A DNA stretch of 64,000 bases from Lingula anatina (GCF_001039355.2 NW_019773514.1:1363841-1427840); one strand, 5' to 3'. Positions 44,901 to 57,586 are shown, numbered from the stretch's first letter. Notes: generated by a model from the letters alone, not told the origin. Made by a program: numbers and translations.

Positions 44901-47300
44901 GTTGCGTCAAAAGTAAGGAAATGACAGAAGCACCGGTCAAATAAGGCATTACGAAAGCTGACGCCACGTCATCACATATCCCATGATATGTTAGAGTGAT
45001 ATTATATGAACACTTTTACGTTACACACAAAAGTAGTTCAAGTGCGACACGGGTCAAATAAATGGATTCAATTTTGTTGTAGCTATACTTTCACTTGTGC
45101 AGTTGGGACTGTAAACTTGGTTTGTGAGTGCATTTCTTCAACAGAACATGCAGAGAGTATGCGGTTCTACTGATGGACGTTATGTCAACTTTTCTCTTGT
45201 TTATGCATATATAACCTTGTGACAACACACAATTTCCTGTTTTTTTTCTTTTACATTTGATGTGTAGTGAGATTCTTTCAACAGTGGTTAATGCTTTGGT
45301 TGTTCTTGATTCTAAACTTTCTGTTTATGCCATATCTTGGTATTCGAGAAATTGTCCAAAGAATCTATTTGCATGTAGAATATATGTAAACTTACCGCAT
45401 TTTGGACACGAGGAATATTACACTCACCTTTAAAAGATATTCCAAACACCACCATCAACATATAAATAACAACAAATGTTGTTAACTATCTCTGTTTCGT
45501 ACATGCTTTCATGAGTGTATGTAAGAGCATGCGACTGTGCGTATGTTACCTGTATGCATATGTTTGTGCTTATTTTACTTTATATGTGAGTATGTGCCCG
45601 CAGGTGTGTGCATAAAGACGTAATTCCCAGCCCCCGTTTTGATGTCGACAGAGTGTCATCACCCACTCTAGACAATAGTTAATCACCCAAAATACTTATA
45701 AAGATTAAAGACGCGCCTTCGCTTTTTGATTATATTCCTATTTGCACATTTCTAAAAATAAAGAACTTGAAATTTTCTCTCTGTGTCTAAGTACATATCA
45801 AGATTAATGTACCGGACTACGATGTAAACCTATTTCGCCTCCAAATACAATTTATAGTCTCTAGGCACGCTTGCGTGATTACAGAGGTCAAAGTCAGAGT
45901 CAACACAGAGAACATTATGAGCTAGTTATAATCCGTCAAGTGCATTCTGTAATGAACTGCTGCAATTCAATTTGTCAAAAGACCATTTCAGTTTGACGGA
46001 CAATGCCATTCATTCATATCTTGTTAAAATAGTCAATAGTTGTAACGCATTCGTTTTGTATTCTATCACACAGAAGGCATAATCCACCACTCATGGCTTT
46101 ATTGCTCTTCCGAAATAAGTGAGATGCTCTTTTTTGTATAATGACGTACATTAAGCGGATCCAATTAAGTGATTTGTTTGTGGAAGGCGTTATTGCAAAT
46201 AAAGACAATTAAGACAGATTTCCCATACGGAGCTACTAATTGATTTGGCTTTTCTAGATATAATTTAACTTTCTAGGCTCCAGGAAATATGAAGTTGCTA
46301 ATAACAGGCGAGATCGTCTCGGGACCATTTGATTATTTGGCATCTGTGCAATATGCCATTACAACAGAATTTTTTGCGAATATTATTTATTGCATTTACT
46401 AATATATGACTCGCAGCTTCAGTAATGCACTTCTCAAAGCTGCATTCTGAAATGAACAATATTTTAAGAGCTCAGGCCGCCTATCCAAAGTTGATCGTAC
46501 GCTTTCAGGCATATAGAGCGACTGCCATTTTTACACTCCCCCTGAGTACTACAGCGAAATAAACGACAGCTTTATCTAACGGCTGTCTTGAATTCCATGG
46601 TTGTAGTATCACCCAGGGACCAAGATTGTGATATGTTTAAGTCTAGGAGTGTCATTCCCGGCTAACCAAACGTTCCAAATATCTATAAACGAATGTAGCA
46701 TCTCGATTTGTCATCTTAAATGTCAAATCGTCATCTTTTGGAGGAGCACGTCATTGGCATTTGTTTCACCAACGGCCAGGTCCAAGTTGCCATTTGGAGT
46801 TCCCGCCAACACAAAATTGAAAAATTGGGAGTTTCCATTGGGCACAGAGACAGGAGTGACAGGCTGTTCCGGTCCTGCGTAACGTATGATGACGTAACAT
46901 TTATAACTGTCCTTCAAGCTGAGTAATTTTTAGACTTGGCGGAGTCTAAAACTCTTGCAGGTCAGACAAAAAACGAAAAAGATATTTTAATACGATTCCT
47001 ATATAAACAAGTAATTGATACATCATAGCAATTGTGTTGTTGTGAGACGATAGAACTTTGAATTGAATTACCAACCTTCTGGAACTCGTATGCTTTTCTA
47101 CGTGGTTCTCCACCATTGACATTCAGTGCTTATCTCCCTTGTGATGATTAACACAACAAAGTCTTCTTCATTTGTTATTCTAAGGTGTTGCTTTGTTTGT
47201 ATCAGGAAATTAGTCGTTGGCATAACATAAGACAGAGATAAATGGACATTTCTATTAATTGGCGTTTGATTCCAACGACCACGCGTAGCCACGAGTTGCT
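41976..47300. other. Non-coding stretch, possible intron or upstream region of the peptide gene
   Basis: No recognised exon. The longest frames (43560-43841 +, 46723-46917 -) have no known domain. A small palindrome around 46929-46947 contains AGACTTGGCGGAGTCT. Confidence 0.35.
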
Positions 47301-47306
47301 CCAACC

Positions 47307-47434
47307 TATATAAAGGACGGTTTGGCAGCGTATAACTCATGTATTGACTATCCTCTAGTATGAGATATATTTATTCATTCATTCGGCGAATTAGTTGAAA
47401 GTTTGTCCCAGGAGTAATCATAATTCTAAAAAAG
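47307..47434 (+). promoter_or_regulatory. TATA promoter and candidate 5' UTR exon of the peptide gene
   Basis: TATATAAA at 47307-47314 is followed, about 120 bases on, by a strong donor AAAAG|GTGAGT (exon end 47434). Transcription would start near 47335-47345. The donor can join the acceptor TGTTTGCAG before 49770, leaving a non-coding leader ahead of the ATG at 49778. This is an alternative to the distal exon at 40191-40898. Both are inferred from motifs. Confidence 0.4.
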
Positions 47435-49777
47435 GTGAGTTAACGCCCATTCCTCATGTTAAAGGATAGTATTTAGGTTGAGACACAGCAAACGGAATCA
47501 GAAGTTGAACGGCCGCCACGACTCTAATTGAGACTGTGTAAGAAATATTACGAGGTTCGAAAAATTATGTGCAGCGGTGAGTTCTTTTATGAATGGTTTT
47601 TGTACACGGATAGGTAAATGTATTTTATCAGTGATGTTGCTTTTAACGTATTTTCATCTGTATATTCAACTAATGATACCTTCCGCCGTCTTTGCTTGAT
47701 GTTAAGTGAACCCTTAACTGATGATACTAGAACATTTTGGCTTAATTCATCAAACAGATATAAGCAGTATGCCTTGCTTTTGGTTTTGCACATAACTTTT
47801 ATTTTAATTTCGATAACTTAAATTGATAACTTTAAGAAAGGTTCATTCACCTTGGTTTGTCATTCTTGTTACTTTTTGTAAACACGTTACTTATTGGCAG
47901 TGTTTGGTAAGCAGTGCTCAGTTAATCCCAAAATATGGAAACATTTCTTGGGCAGAAATGTTTTCTTGAACAGAAATGTTTTCACAGACTGGTATCTGAT
48001 TTGTTTGAGAGAAGAGCAGGCGTCGCTTCGGTTTTGCCGTTTGACACTCAATTGGGTAAAAAACCTACATAAACCCATTAAACAAAATCATTTAGTTTAA
48101 GATAAGAATAAGACCTGAGGAGACCCTGTCAAAAAACAGATTCCAACTCAATTAAAACCATTGCTTAAGATAGATCCTTTTGTTTTAGTGTGGACGTGTT
48201 TTGGTTTTGCAATTAGCATCTGTTGTAAACAGAAAAACAAAACCGTGGAAAGTCTGCATTGCATCCAATATATGAAAATGATTTTTAAAACTTTTTACCG
48301 GCATTTACTTGCTACTTTAAAAGCTACATATTAGTATGTACAAAAACTTTCTCCAACCATTACGTTTATTGATTTTCAGCAGTTGTATTCATATATCATC
48401 AACGACATTGCACATTTCCTCACATACTGCAAATTAAACGGCATTGTGATGAGTATTTTACGAGTTAATACTTTTATTTTTATTACTCATGCAGTGAAAA
48501 ATCAAACTAACATAAAAAGCCAAGTACACCATCATAAAATTAACGACAAGCTTGTGTATAGAAAGATAAGAAGACACGCTTTTACTTGCGCGAACTTTAT
48601 TTAAATCTGGATCTTACAGTTACGTCTCAAGATAGATTGGCACTTATTACTGGCGAGATTGATCAATGTTAACATCATCAAAAGAAACCCTCTGATAATA
48701 AGTGAGAGAAAAAGATCTACTTGTTTCCTTTCCTGTCTGTTATGTATCTGACTGTTAAATGCTGTTCATTTTATAGATGCCATATCCTAATACTCGATGT
48801 TTATTTCATGTTCATCTGTGGGTTGATGGATAAGTTTTTTCACATTTGGGGGTTCTTTTTACAAACGATTATTGGTTGTCTACATGTCTATCTCTCTTTA
48901 CTGATACAAATGTGTTTCTAATTAAGAGTGAGACAGGCGGATCTTCGATTACTTCACGTCAAAGTCACTTAAAGTTGTACAGAGGATACTCCAACTATTT
49001 CACTTATTTCAAATATGATCGTTCTATTTTTGTGAAAATGAGTGTTTTTGTGTCCTTACTTTGACACGTTAGTTTTAGCAAAACAAAACTAATGATAGCT
49101 CGGACCTACTAAGCCAAAAGCATGATTGTTTTTCCTTCCCACCAACCGCCCGATATAAAAAATCGGCAAAGTGAAAGAATTTATATAATTCATTGTTTCC
49201 TACTTATTATTTCTATGGTTGATACTGTGTGAACTATATCTCCGAACCACTTGCTTTATGTGATGTCCGTCCAGCAATCTTGTAATATGTGGTTTTGGCT
49301 TTAAGAAGAGCAAGCGCATAAATAATTCTATTACTATGGGACTACAATTACGTTATACGCCTATAACTCGTGTTATTTATTGCCAACACCATCCACAAAG
49401 TAAGTACTTTTTGTCAGCAGGTTTGAAATAATATCAACGGTACACTAGTTAAGGCATAACAAATCGTGTCAAACAACCAAACCTATGTATTTGCTTCACT
49501 GTAAAATGACTTACCATTACGAAACTATTGTGGTTTTGTCTGTTCTGCGTGAGAATGATAAAAAAGGACACTTTAAAATAAGTGCATCTAAACTGCAGCT
49601 CGTTAATTTGAACTTCCCGGTCTTTTAAAAAGGATTAAATGTAATTGTGCGCATGAATGAAATGATTTGCCAATGAAATATTAACACATACACGAAAGTA
49701 GAGATTCCCTTCTCATGCTTTGTCTATTGATGCGCTGCCTTCTAACTTAACTCATTTGTCTGTTTGCAGGCAAGAAA

Positions 49778-51283
49778 ATGGTGTGCTTGCAGTTATTTCT
49801 GCTCTTGGTCGTATCAAGCGTCACAGACTCATACGAGCAATCATCCTCGATCGACAACGGTCCTTTGAAAGAGGACCCTGATGGTTCCACGTATGACATT
49901 TTTGAGAGTTTAGATGACTCAAATATGAATCCTGCACTCCTCAAGCCTAAAGATGGAGCCGATACTTTCTTTTTCAAAATCAAACGTTATTGTTCATGGT
50001 GCTTAAGGCAAACCCCGCCCTGTAGTGACGCTTGGAAATGTATGATGTATATGGAGGCCATGAAATGGAAACGCTGTATCCCCTGTCCCTCTACCTTACC
50101 TGGTATACAGTGCGACCCATCTTGCCAGGACACCGACACCTTTAAACTCCCCGCAAAACATTCTGTGTATGAAAACAGCGGAGCACCTGCACCCGACATT
50201 GCTCATTGCTGGAACAATTGCTCAGCAACAGATGGTCGCATTGGATGTCTCTATTTGTGCTTGGCTCACCAGGAAATATTTAACGAAATACAGGAAGCCC
50301 TTTTACAGAGTGATGAGAACGATATGATGAATGATAAAAATGAACAAAAATCTTTAGACAGAAGCGACAAAAAGCGAGGATTCCCCGTTTTTAGTGGTAA
50401 ACGTGGATTCCCCGTGTTTAGTGGTAAGCGCGGGTTTCCTGTGTTTAGTGGAAAACGAGGATTTCCTGTATTTAGCGGTAAACGAGGATTCCCTATGTTT
50501 AACGGTAAGCGTGGATTCCCCATGTTTAGTGGCAAGAGAGGGTTCCCTGTGTTTAGTGGTAAACGAGGCTTTCCCGTATTTAGCGGTAAACGAGGATTCC
50601 CCATGTTTAGTGGTAAAAGGGGATTCCCTATGTTTAGTGGGAAAAGAGGGTTTCCCGTATTTAGCGGTAAACGAGGATTCCCTATTTTCGGCGGAAAGCG
50701 AGGATTTCCCATGTTTTCAGCAGCTGGAAAACGCAGCTTCACACCCTTTGTAAACGAAAAAGGTATGGAATTGGACAAACGAGGATTTCCAATATTTTCA
50801 GCAGCTGGAAAACGCAGCTTTCCACTCTTTTTGAACGAAGATGGTGTGGAACTGGACAAACGAGGATTCCCGATATTTCAGAAGATAAAGCGTGGATTCC
50901 CCGTATTTCTCCATAGGCGGTCACTCAACGAGGAGAACAAGGACCAAAAACAGTTCTTATCAAACGAATCAAGAGAAATCGAAATGGTCGATACGGACCA
51001 GTCAACGAAAAACGCTGCACCTACACAGAATATGTCTTATGATGACAGCGAACCACTGAGCACGTTAAAGCGTGGTTTTCCAATCTCTCAGTTGGTACTC
51101 CATCACCGAGGTGTAGGCAGGATGAACAAGGTCACTTTGCCAAAACCCAACATTGCCTTGTCCACCATTAAAGGATGTCTTGATGTTTGTAAGGCTACCT
51201 CTTCTGCTGTCTTTTGGTTAAAAAATAAAGTGGACTGTACTAGTATATGTTCACTACACGGAAGTCTCACGTACCGGAAATGA
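49778..51283 (+). CDS. Secreted multi-peptide precursor, GFPxFS-amide type
   Basis: A single 501-aa open frame follows an acceptor (AG at 49768-49769), and its ATG has a strong context (AAAATGG). Residues 1-18 form a hydrophobic signal peptide. Residues 71-116 hold eight Cys after KIKR (positions 72, 75, 82, 88, 100, 103, 112, 116). Residues 144-161 are CxxxC-x8-CxxxC. From 201 to 308 twelve 9-residue units run GFP[V/M/I]F[S/N/G]GKR: seven VFS, three MFS, one MFN, one IFG. Dibasic KR plus the preceding Gly predicts release and C-terminal amidation, e.g. GFPVFS-amide. A 27-residue block (GFPxFSAAGKR plus SFxxFxNExGxELDKR) is then duplicated (309-335, 336-362). GFPIFQKIKR, GFPVFLHRR and, at 433, GFPISQ follow. 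The C-terminus has CxxxC-x15-CxxxC (467-491). The design is that of a neuropeptide or peptide-hormone precursor. I do not recognise the family, and receptor and function are unknown. Confidence 0.9.
   Translation: MVCLQLFLLLVVSSVTDSYEQSSSIDNGPLKEDPDGSTYDIFESLDDSNMNPALLKPKDGADTFFFKIKRYCSWCLRQTPPCSDAWKCMMYMEAMKWKRCIPCPSTLPGIQCDPSCQDTDTFKLPAKHSVYENSGAPAPDIAHCWNNCSATDGRIGCLYLCLAHQEIFNEIQEALLQSDENDMMNDKNEQKSLDRSDKKRGFPVFSGKRGFPVFSGKRGFPVFSGKRGFPVFSGKRGFPMFNGKRGFPMFSGKRGFPVFSGKRGFPVFSGKRGFPMFSGKRGFPMFSGKRGFPVFSGKRGFPIFGGKRGFPMFSAAGKRSFTPFVNEKGMELDKRGFPIFSAAGKRSFPLFLNEDGVELDKRGFPIFQKIKRGFPVFLHRRSLNEENKDQKQFLSNESREIEMVDTDQSTKNAAPTQNMSYDDSEPLSTLKRGFPISQLVLHHRGVGRMNKVTLPKPNIALSTIKGCLDVCKATSSAVFWLKNKVDCTSICSLHGSLTYRK
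50378..50701 (+). repeat. 12 x 27-bp in-frame tandem repeat coding GFPxFxGKR
   Basis: Twelve units without interruption inside the peptide precursor. Units differ at many synonymous positions (CGA/CGT/CGC/AGA/AGG for Arg, GGA/GGG/GGC for Gly), while the peptide stays nearly constant. This argues for protein-level selection and against a recent or slipping array. Confidence 0.95.
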
Positions 51284-53795
51284 TATTTCGGGGTAGACAC
51301 TAGAGCCTCTGGATCTTGATATTTCATCCTCTTGCGAACAAGTCAGCAATAGAGAATATAAAGCACTTATTTGTTTGCACACAAGGGCAGTATTATTATT
51401 TACAGTAATTTTAATTTGCTGGCGTGCATTTGCCGTGGTCTATATTAGACGAACACTGGTATCGAGGAATGAAAACCAGGCAAAACGCATTGTGCCGTTT
51501 AATTGTGTCATATGGGTTCAAATATCATGTACAGTATGCTAAAGCAGTCCTTGTAACACATCATCAGCACAAACTGTCTTCTGTATAGTAAAGAATCCCT
51601 CTAACTTCGGGTGGATTTTTATTCTCTAGGATGTGAAACATTATATTGCATTATCAGTTCGTTAAATGTGTCAGAAAGACTGACTCAGTTGTACTGTCCA
51701 CATGGCTACGTGCTGACATCTGGCTATCAGACACTTTGCTATGAACATTATGAACAGAGTCAGAGCCTTATATTGGAAATTGAGAATTGTAAAAATGTAA
51801 GAAAATTGTGGATTCGACTTGAAAAATTGTAGTTTTACAACCGTTAAATATTTATGTATGATAACATTTACTACTATGCCGCAAAAGCTGCGCAAGTGAA
51901 ATACCGCGATCCCAACCTTTCAGTGGTTCTAGACTGTGAAAAAAAGCAAAATAGTAATAAAAAATAACATGAACAAACTGTTGGTGTTATTGTTCTTATC
52001 TGATCAGATGCAGGAGCTAAATACATTCATCCAAAAACTGCAATTTTTACAAATGAGGTTAAACCAGGTAAAGAATTCATGGTGTAGCTTTTGGCAAAAA
52101 TTGACTTGAATTAGTCTTGTTTGACTCCTCTGTGACAAGATGCATGTTTGCGTATTTCATTTCTAATTCACGTGTTGCAGTAAGGGGAATGGCTACAGAT
52201 ATCGTCATATTATAACTGTTTTAACTTCCTTATCTGATTGTCTTTAACCATAATTACATCTGCATAGAACCTTGCATCATCTATTTAAAAATACGAGGAC
52301 AATATACTCTTGAAAATATTCTAAACTAGGATTTCGCTCGAGAAAAAAATTCTCTTCATCACGAATCATTGTTCTACCTGTCCTATACTTGGATTCAGTT
52401 GTCTTTTTGGTCAACCGTATGTTCTAAGTGAGTCAAATTTTATTTAGACCGACATGTCTTCCTAACATTTTAGAAGGAAAAATCGACATCTGAAACTCTG
52501 TGACGTTTTAAGGACTAAATTGGTAATGTTCGGCAGCTTCGCACCATATTTAGACATAAAAAGACTTCGGAACATTCTTTATTCCCCATCTTCCCTATTT
52601 TTGGTCCGATTTCGTATCTCTTGTTATTCAGTCTGGTGGTCTGATTGAAACATGGTTTCAAACATTGATGGATACGTCGATGTATTTGACGCATGTATGT
52701 TTGCACAAGACTTAAACTAACGTTGGATTTTAATAAAGTTACAAAGCAGTTTTAGGACATCAGATCAAAACTGACGGAAATCAACCACAAACTTTAAATA
52801 CTGATTCCCTTAAAAGAAAAAAATCGCGATATCGCTGTAGGGAGACCGGGGCTAGTTGGCTAAGTTAGAGACTGGACTTGTAGAGCCAACTGGGAATGAG
52901 TTCGAGCAACAAAACATATTTTAGAACAAGTGCCAAGGACTTAAGCTTCATATCAGCGTCATTATTAGCAATTATAATGCCAGATGGCTTGCAATTTGAC
53001 AAAAACTACACCTGACGTCAGGGAGCCCAAATAGCCCCGGTCTCCCCTTTTGCTTCTGGCACAACGTGTTTCAACACACGGCTAAGTAAAAAGACTTTCC
53101 CTACAAACATCACAAAGTGCATTACGCTTTTTGATTTTTGCCATTGAATAATTTAGTTTAATTACCAAAAATAAAATACGCATATAAATAGCTGATAGGA
53201 GTCAGTACTTGAAAATAAAATGTTATGTTATCAAAATACCCCTCACTGGATATTGTCATTAAGAATACATGAAATGAAAGACAGACACCAAGACTGAAAA
53301 TACACGATGCACTCTTTTTGTCTGGTATGAGATTCACAGTCAATAAACCATGGGCTCCTGTAATGTCTTGGACATTTATGTCCAAATAATCAAAGAAACG
53401 GAAAAAATCAGGAAATGGACAAAACAGTCACCGAGTCGTTTTCAATCCATCATTTACACGTACAATAGACTGGCAAAGTGTTCATTAGGTTGTAGTGTTT
53501 CAGTAACGTGTTGCATCTAACAAAAGGAATGAAATTTTCAACTTTGACGTGTTTTGAATGTATACGTAACAGCACACACGCTAGGGAATAGCAAGTATTC
53601 TTAAGAGTCCGTATACGTATAGCATTAGAAAGTCTAGTTTAAAGTTTATTGTTGCATTAACGCAAATGGGGTCGTAAGAACCCCGATAATTTGGATCAGC
53701 CAAATTTCACATAAAAATATTTAGTCAATTTAACCGTAGAGAATACGTCTTTTGTCTCTTCTTTAAAATACAGAAATCGGGAGAAACTTCTTAAT
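51284..53795. other. 3' region of the peptide gene and intergenic sequence
   Basis: AATAAA at 51956-51961 is a candidate poly(A) signal for the precursor. No coding exon is recognised in the rest. Confidence 0.4.
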
Positions 53796-53797
53796 AA

Positions 53798-54103
53798 GTG
53801 ACGTTACCCACAGACATGCAGGAAACCGCTTGTTACGCAGCCCAAGAATATAAAGTGATACATTTGAGTCCAGACCTGCACCCAAAGGCAGGCAATAAAC
53901 AGGACAAGCCATCCCATGCTAAGAGGGTCCAGCCCACTTCCCTGTTACCAGCCCAGCAGAAAAAGTACCCCCAAAAACTTTTAGAGATGGCCACGGTAAT
54001 TGAACTTCACTGCTGCTTATGGGACACAGATGATTGCACTTTGAGTTATTTTTCATTAATCTACATACTACGCACTTCAGTTATTAAGAAACCTTTTCTG
54101 TGA
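53798..54103 (+). other. Orphan open frame, possible exon
   Basis: The 101-codon frame has a protein-like Gln/Lys/Pro composition (PAQQKKYPQKLLEMAT). It is bracketed by a possible acceptor (CCCACAG before 53815) and a donor-like GTAATT after ATGGCCACG. No family is recognised. It may be an isolated exon or chance. Confidence 0.2.
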
Positions 54104-54696
54104 TATTCATCGCCCGCATAAGCCCACGCAGAACCATTATCAAATCGGATGTTATTGCAATTTCTCTCAAACTCACAGAATTAAATTTCGTTATGTAGCC
54201 AATTCCTCGTGTTGGGAATACTTAGCGTAGTTAAAATGTAAATGACATTCGTCGCACGAGGTACTCAGAAGACACGCTTCATCAGATAAACACAAAGATG
54301 TAAAAAAAAACCTAAAGGGGATTATATAAGACATTCCCATTTGACATTTTTACTGTTCGACAAACCTCAGATTTGTGATCAGTTTCCAAACCCGGCGAAA
54401 CAAGAATGTAATTGCAGACACTACATATTTTACTCCCTATCAGATACCAGCAGATAAGATGACGCCAATATTGTGCAAAATTTCTTCACGGTGTAAAAAT
54501 GCATACAGCTAGCGAATAGTAAGATTAAAATATCGGTAAATATCAAGTGAAAAAAATCTCTGTGTGTCTCTCGAGGGTATCCAAATTCCACGCTGGCGTA
54601 TTTGAGTTGGCAGGAGGATAAAGGATACATTTGAATGTCAAAATAACAATAGAATCATTTTCTTACCAAGGGGAGTTCGGAGGGCTTCATGTGAGC

Positions 54697-55074
54697 TTAG
54701 ACACTACTCTGCTGGGCATTATCTGTCGTCTTGTTTGGGTTTCGTGTTTCACAGAAACGTAAACAGTATATTTCACGAGGAATCATCTCGGCACACACAT
54801 TTATTAGCACGCCTCGCCGTTTCAGATAATCATTTCTTGGTTCAGTACACTGGCATTCGCATTTATCACACATACTCGGAAGAAAAGCGTTAATCTCGGC
54901 CAAGTATGATAATTGTTTACCGAACGGTTCGCCATTGCTTGCAATTGCGAGGTAATAGGTAAAATGGAAACAGTTTCCTAGTCTGTGCCTCAAGAGCCTG
55001 TGAGCAATGAAGTCTGTTTTTCTCATGATTTTTGCGAGCTCGGGCCTCGTGTGTTTTTCACACCACAACAGCAA
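54697..55074 (-). other. Orphan 125-codon Cys-rich open frame
   Basis: The longest unexplained frame outside the recognised genes. It has a Cys cluster CDKCECQC and, near the end, CLRFCETR. There is no signal peptide, no known domain and no clear splice partner. It could be a real exon or chance. Confidence 0.25.
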
Positions 55075-55418
55075 CGGTGTAATTTAGATGAAGTAGTGTT
55101 CTTACTTACCGGGAATGACACTGGGAAAAATATTACATTGCACAACTCGCGCAGTCTCTAGCTTCACCTTTTTTTTATACAGAGCAGTGAAAATAAATCA
55201 CCTTTTATAACGTTTTGATATGATTCGATTTCCAGAAACATTGTCTTCAACTTAAAAATTAAGGTATACATAAATTTGACAATCAGCATCAAATTGAATC
55301 ATATATTAGACAATAAATGTTATTTTGGCCCAGCCAGACTTTCATAACGTTCTTTAAATACACGAATGGAGGGAGATTGGACGTCTTTGTCTGTTGGTAA
55401 ACCTGACGTCTCCTTCTG

Positions 55419-55419
<1 letters not shown>

Positions 55420-55472
<53 letters not shown>
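55420..55472. repeat. (AT)n microsatellite
   Basis: About 26 AT units, giving spurious Tyr-Ile frames on both strands. Confidence 0.97.
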
Positions 55473-55475
<3 letters not shown>

Positions 55476-57586
55476 GCCTCCGTTTCATTGGTATGGCTGA
55501 CAAACCCACACCTCACCGTGATTGCTGTGATTATCTTACGTTACTGCACTGTGTGGCCGAATTAAACAGTAATACGCTGCAACATTAGAATGAATGACAG
55601 CTGTCATTGCCATCAACTTGATTGGGACGTATAAAGTATGGGCACTTAGGTGTTATCATTTTCACTTTGTCTTTGCTTGGTACAATCGTCCCCGACGGAA
55701 TCATTGCAATAAACTGAAGTAAAAGTAACCGCGCTTTTAGAGGATATAGTCGAAATTGTGCTGAAAGTACAATGTTCTTGAATAACTTTCGGTGAGGGAA
55801 TTAGAAAATTGATGATTGCACCCTTTGTACATGACTTTTATGATGCTGTTCGGGGTTTTCATCTTGTTGTCTGGAATTTCATTAGATATAAGAGCAAACA
55901 GATAAAATGCATGCACCTATAAATATTTGACAACTGGGCTGCTATTTGACTATTTTCAAAGTGTGTTCACTGTTAGATAACTGTTTTTGTTTCGTCCTGA
56001 AATTATACCATATGGTTAACAACTTATATATATATACATATTAAACACCCTCGCCTGCGTTTAGCTGATGCCTGCTACCTTTTAGGATGGTTCATAGTGG
56101 TTCAGAGTTATTTTATCCAGGATCATGCAGCATAATTTGGTCTATGACACGTAGATCTTTGCTCTATAGGTCTCAAATAACGGCAGAGTTGGGCATAAGT
56201 AAATTTATACACAAAAACGCAACGGACGAGTGCAGCAAAGCCGGTGTACTTATGCATTGTAATATGTTTTTTGAAGTATGACATGCAAAAACAATAGGCG
56301 GCCATTCATCTCCGGTCCGACTATTTCATCACACTTTCTTGGTCGTATAATGATACTTGTGACGATTTGCCAACCACTGATTGCCTTATACCGAATACTC
56401 ATCTCAATCTAGCAGCCAAGCAATTAATCTTAAGCAGTTTAAAGCTTATCGCTTCGCTTCTCTTATCTTCTCCCTTCCGGTGGCTAGCTACGGCCGATAT
56501 ATCGGACAGAGTGCGCTCGGTGAAATATTAGCAAAGCATCGCAATCTGTCCGAAACATTTAACTCACGTTTGGGTTATGATTGAGTTCAAAACTTTTTAG
56601 ATATTTAGCTGTCAGAAATATCAAAATATTTTATTAATTACTGACCATTATAACAGCGGTGATAATTGAAAAGTTGGCAAGTAAGGCGAGTGTGATTACA
56701 TTACCCTTGGTTAAGTTCGTGGGTAATTTTCCACAGAGACCGTGATATCAGAAGACAGGAATGACATTTGTAATTAATTGCTTTTGTTAATTGTTTCTTG
56801 ATGAGTAAGACTGCTGTTATCTATCCTACACATGTCTTTTGTATGACACACAAGCACAGCTCAGCTGCTCACAACCAGCAAGCTTTAGATATATGTGCCT
56901 ACATGTAGATCTATGTGTATTTTACAGTGGCACTTTGGGTTAATTATTTTCAGATAGTAGCGCTATATAATGTGATTAATAAAATGCCGATGCTTGAAAG
57001 CAACTGTATTATTACATCTGACGTGCGAGCCATTGCCTTGTCCACCATTCCATTAGTTCTGTTCTCGTACGTCTGCCCCTCCCACTTCCACTATGGCACA
57101 GTTTTTCTCCGTCACTTTTCCTGGTCCTGAAAAATGAGTTATTCGAGTGGACTTAATACTATATGATTCACATTTGATGTGTTGAAATAAAATGATATAA
57201 AGGGATCTTTGTTTCAGCCTGCCTTGTTGTTTTTGTCCGTAGTTTTCATATCGATAAAAAATTACTCCAAATGAAACAGCGATGACATAAATCTCTCATT
57301 ACTTATGCTAATACTTCTGCAACACTATCTTAACTATTGGTGGAAATATGTTTGTTTATTAACCTGTCTGTAACATGAACTTTTTCTTACTTTTACCCTT
57401 CTTTGAATGTAGATATGTGTGTGTTCTGTCTAACCAGAGGCCAGCTGAGTGTTGGCGTCAATTACGTGTAAAAATTCTTGCTGGGCAATATAGAAAAGTG
57501 CACAGAATTAGCCAGATGAAAAGCTGTATTGTGAATATCAAGTGAAAATTAAAGTGAACCTGTGACCCTGGAAGTGGGAAGTGTGT

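Noticed and set aside
50378-50701. CRISPR-like regular array
   Set aside because: The 27-bp units are contiguous without spacers, in frame and coding, in an animal genome.
50266-50859. 197-codon - frame and 119-codon + frame over the peptide repeat
   Set aside because: Mirror frames of the 27-bp coding array. They have no start context, signal or domain, and the + 501-aa frame explains the constraint.
55289-55588. Tyr-Ile repeat frames as membrane proteins
   Set aside because: Pure AT microsatellite read in two frames.
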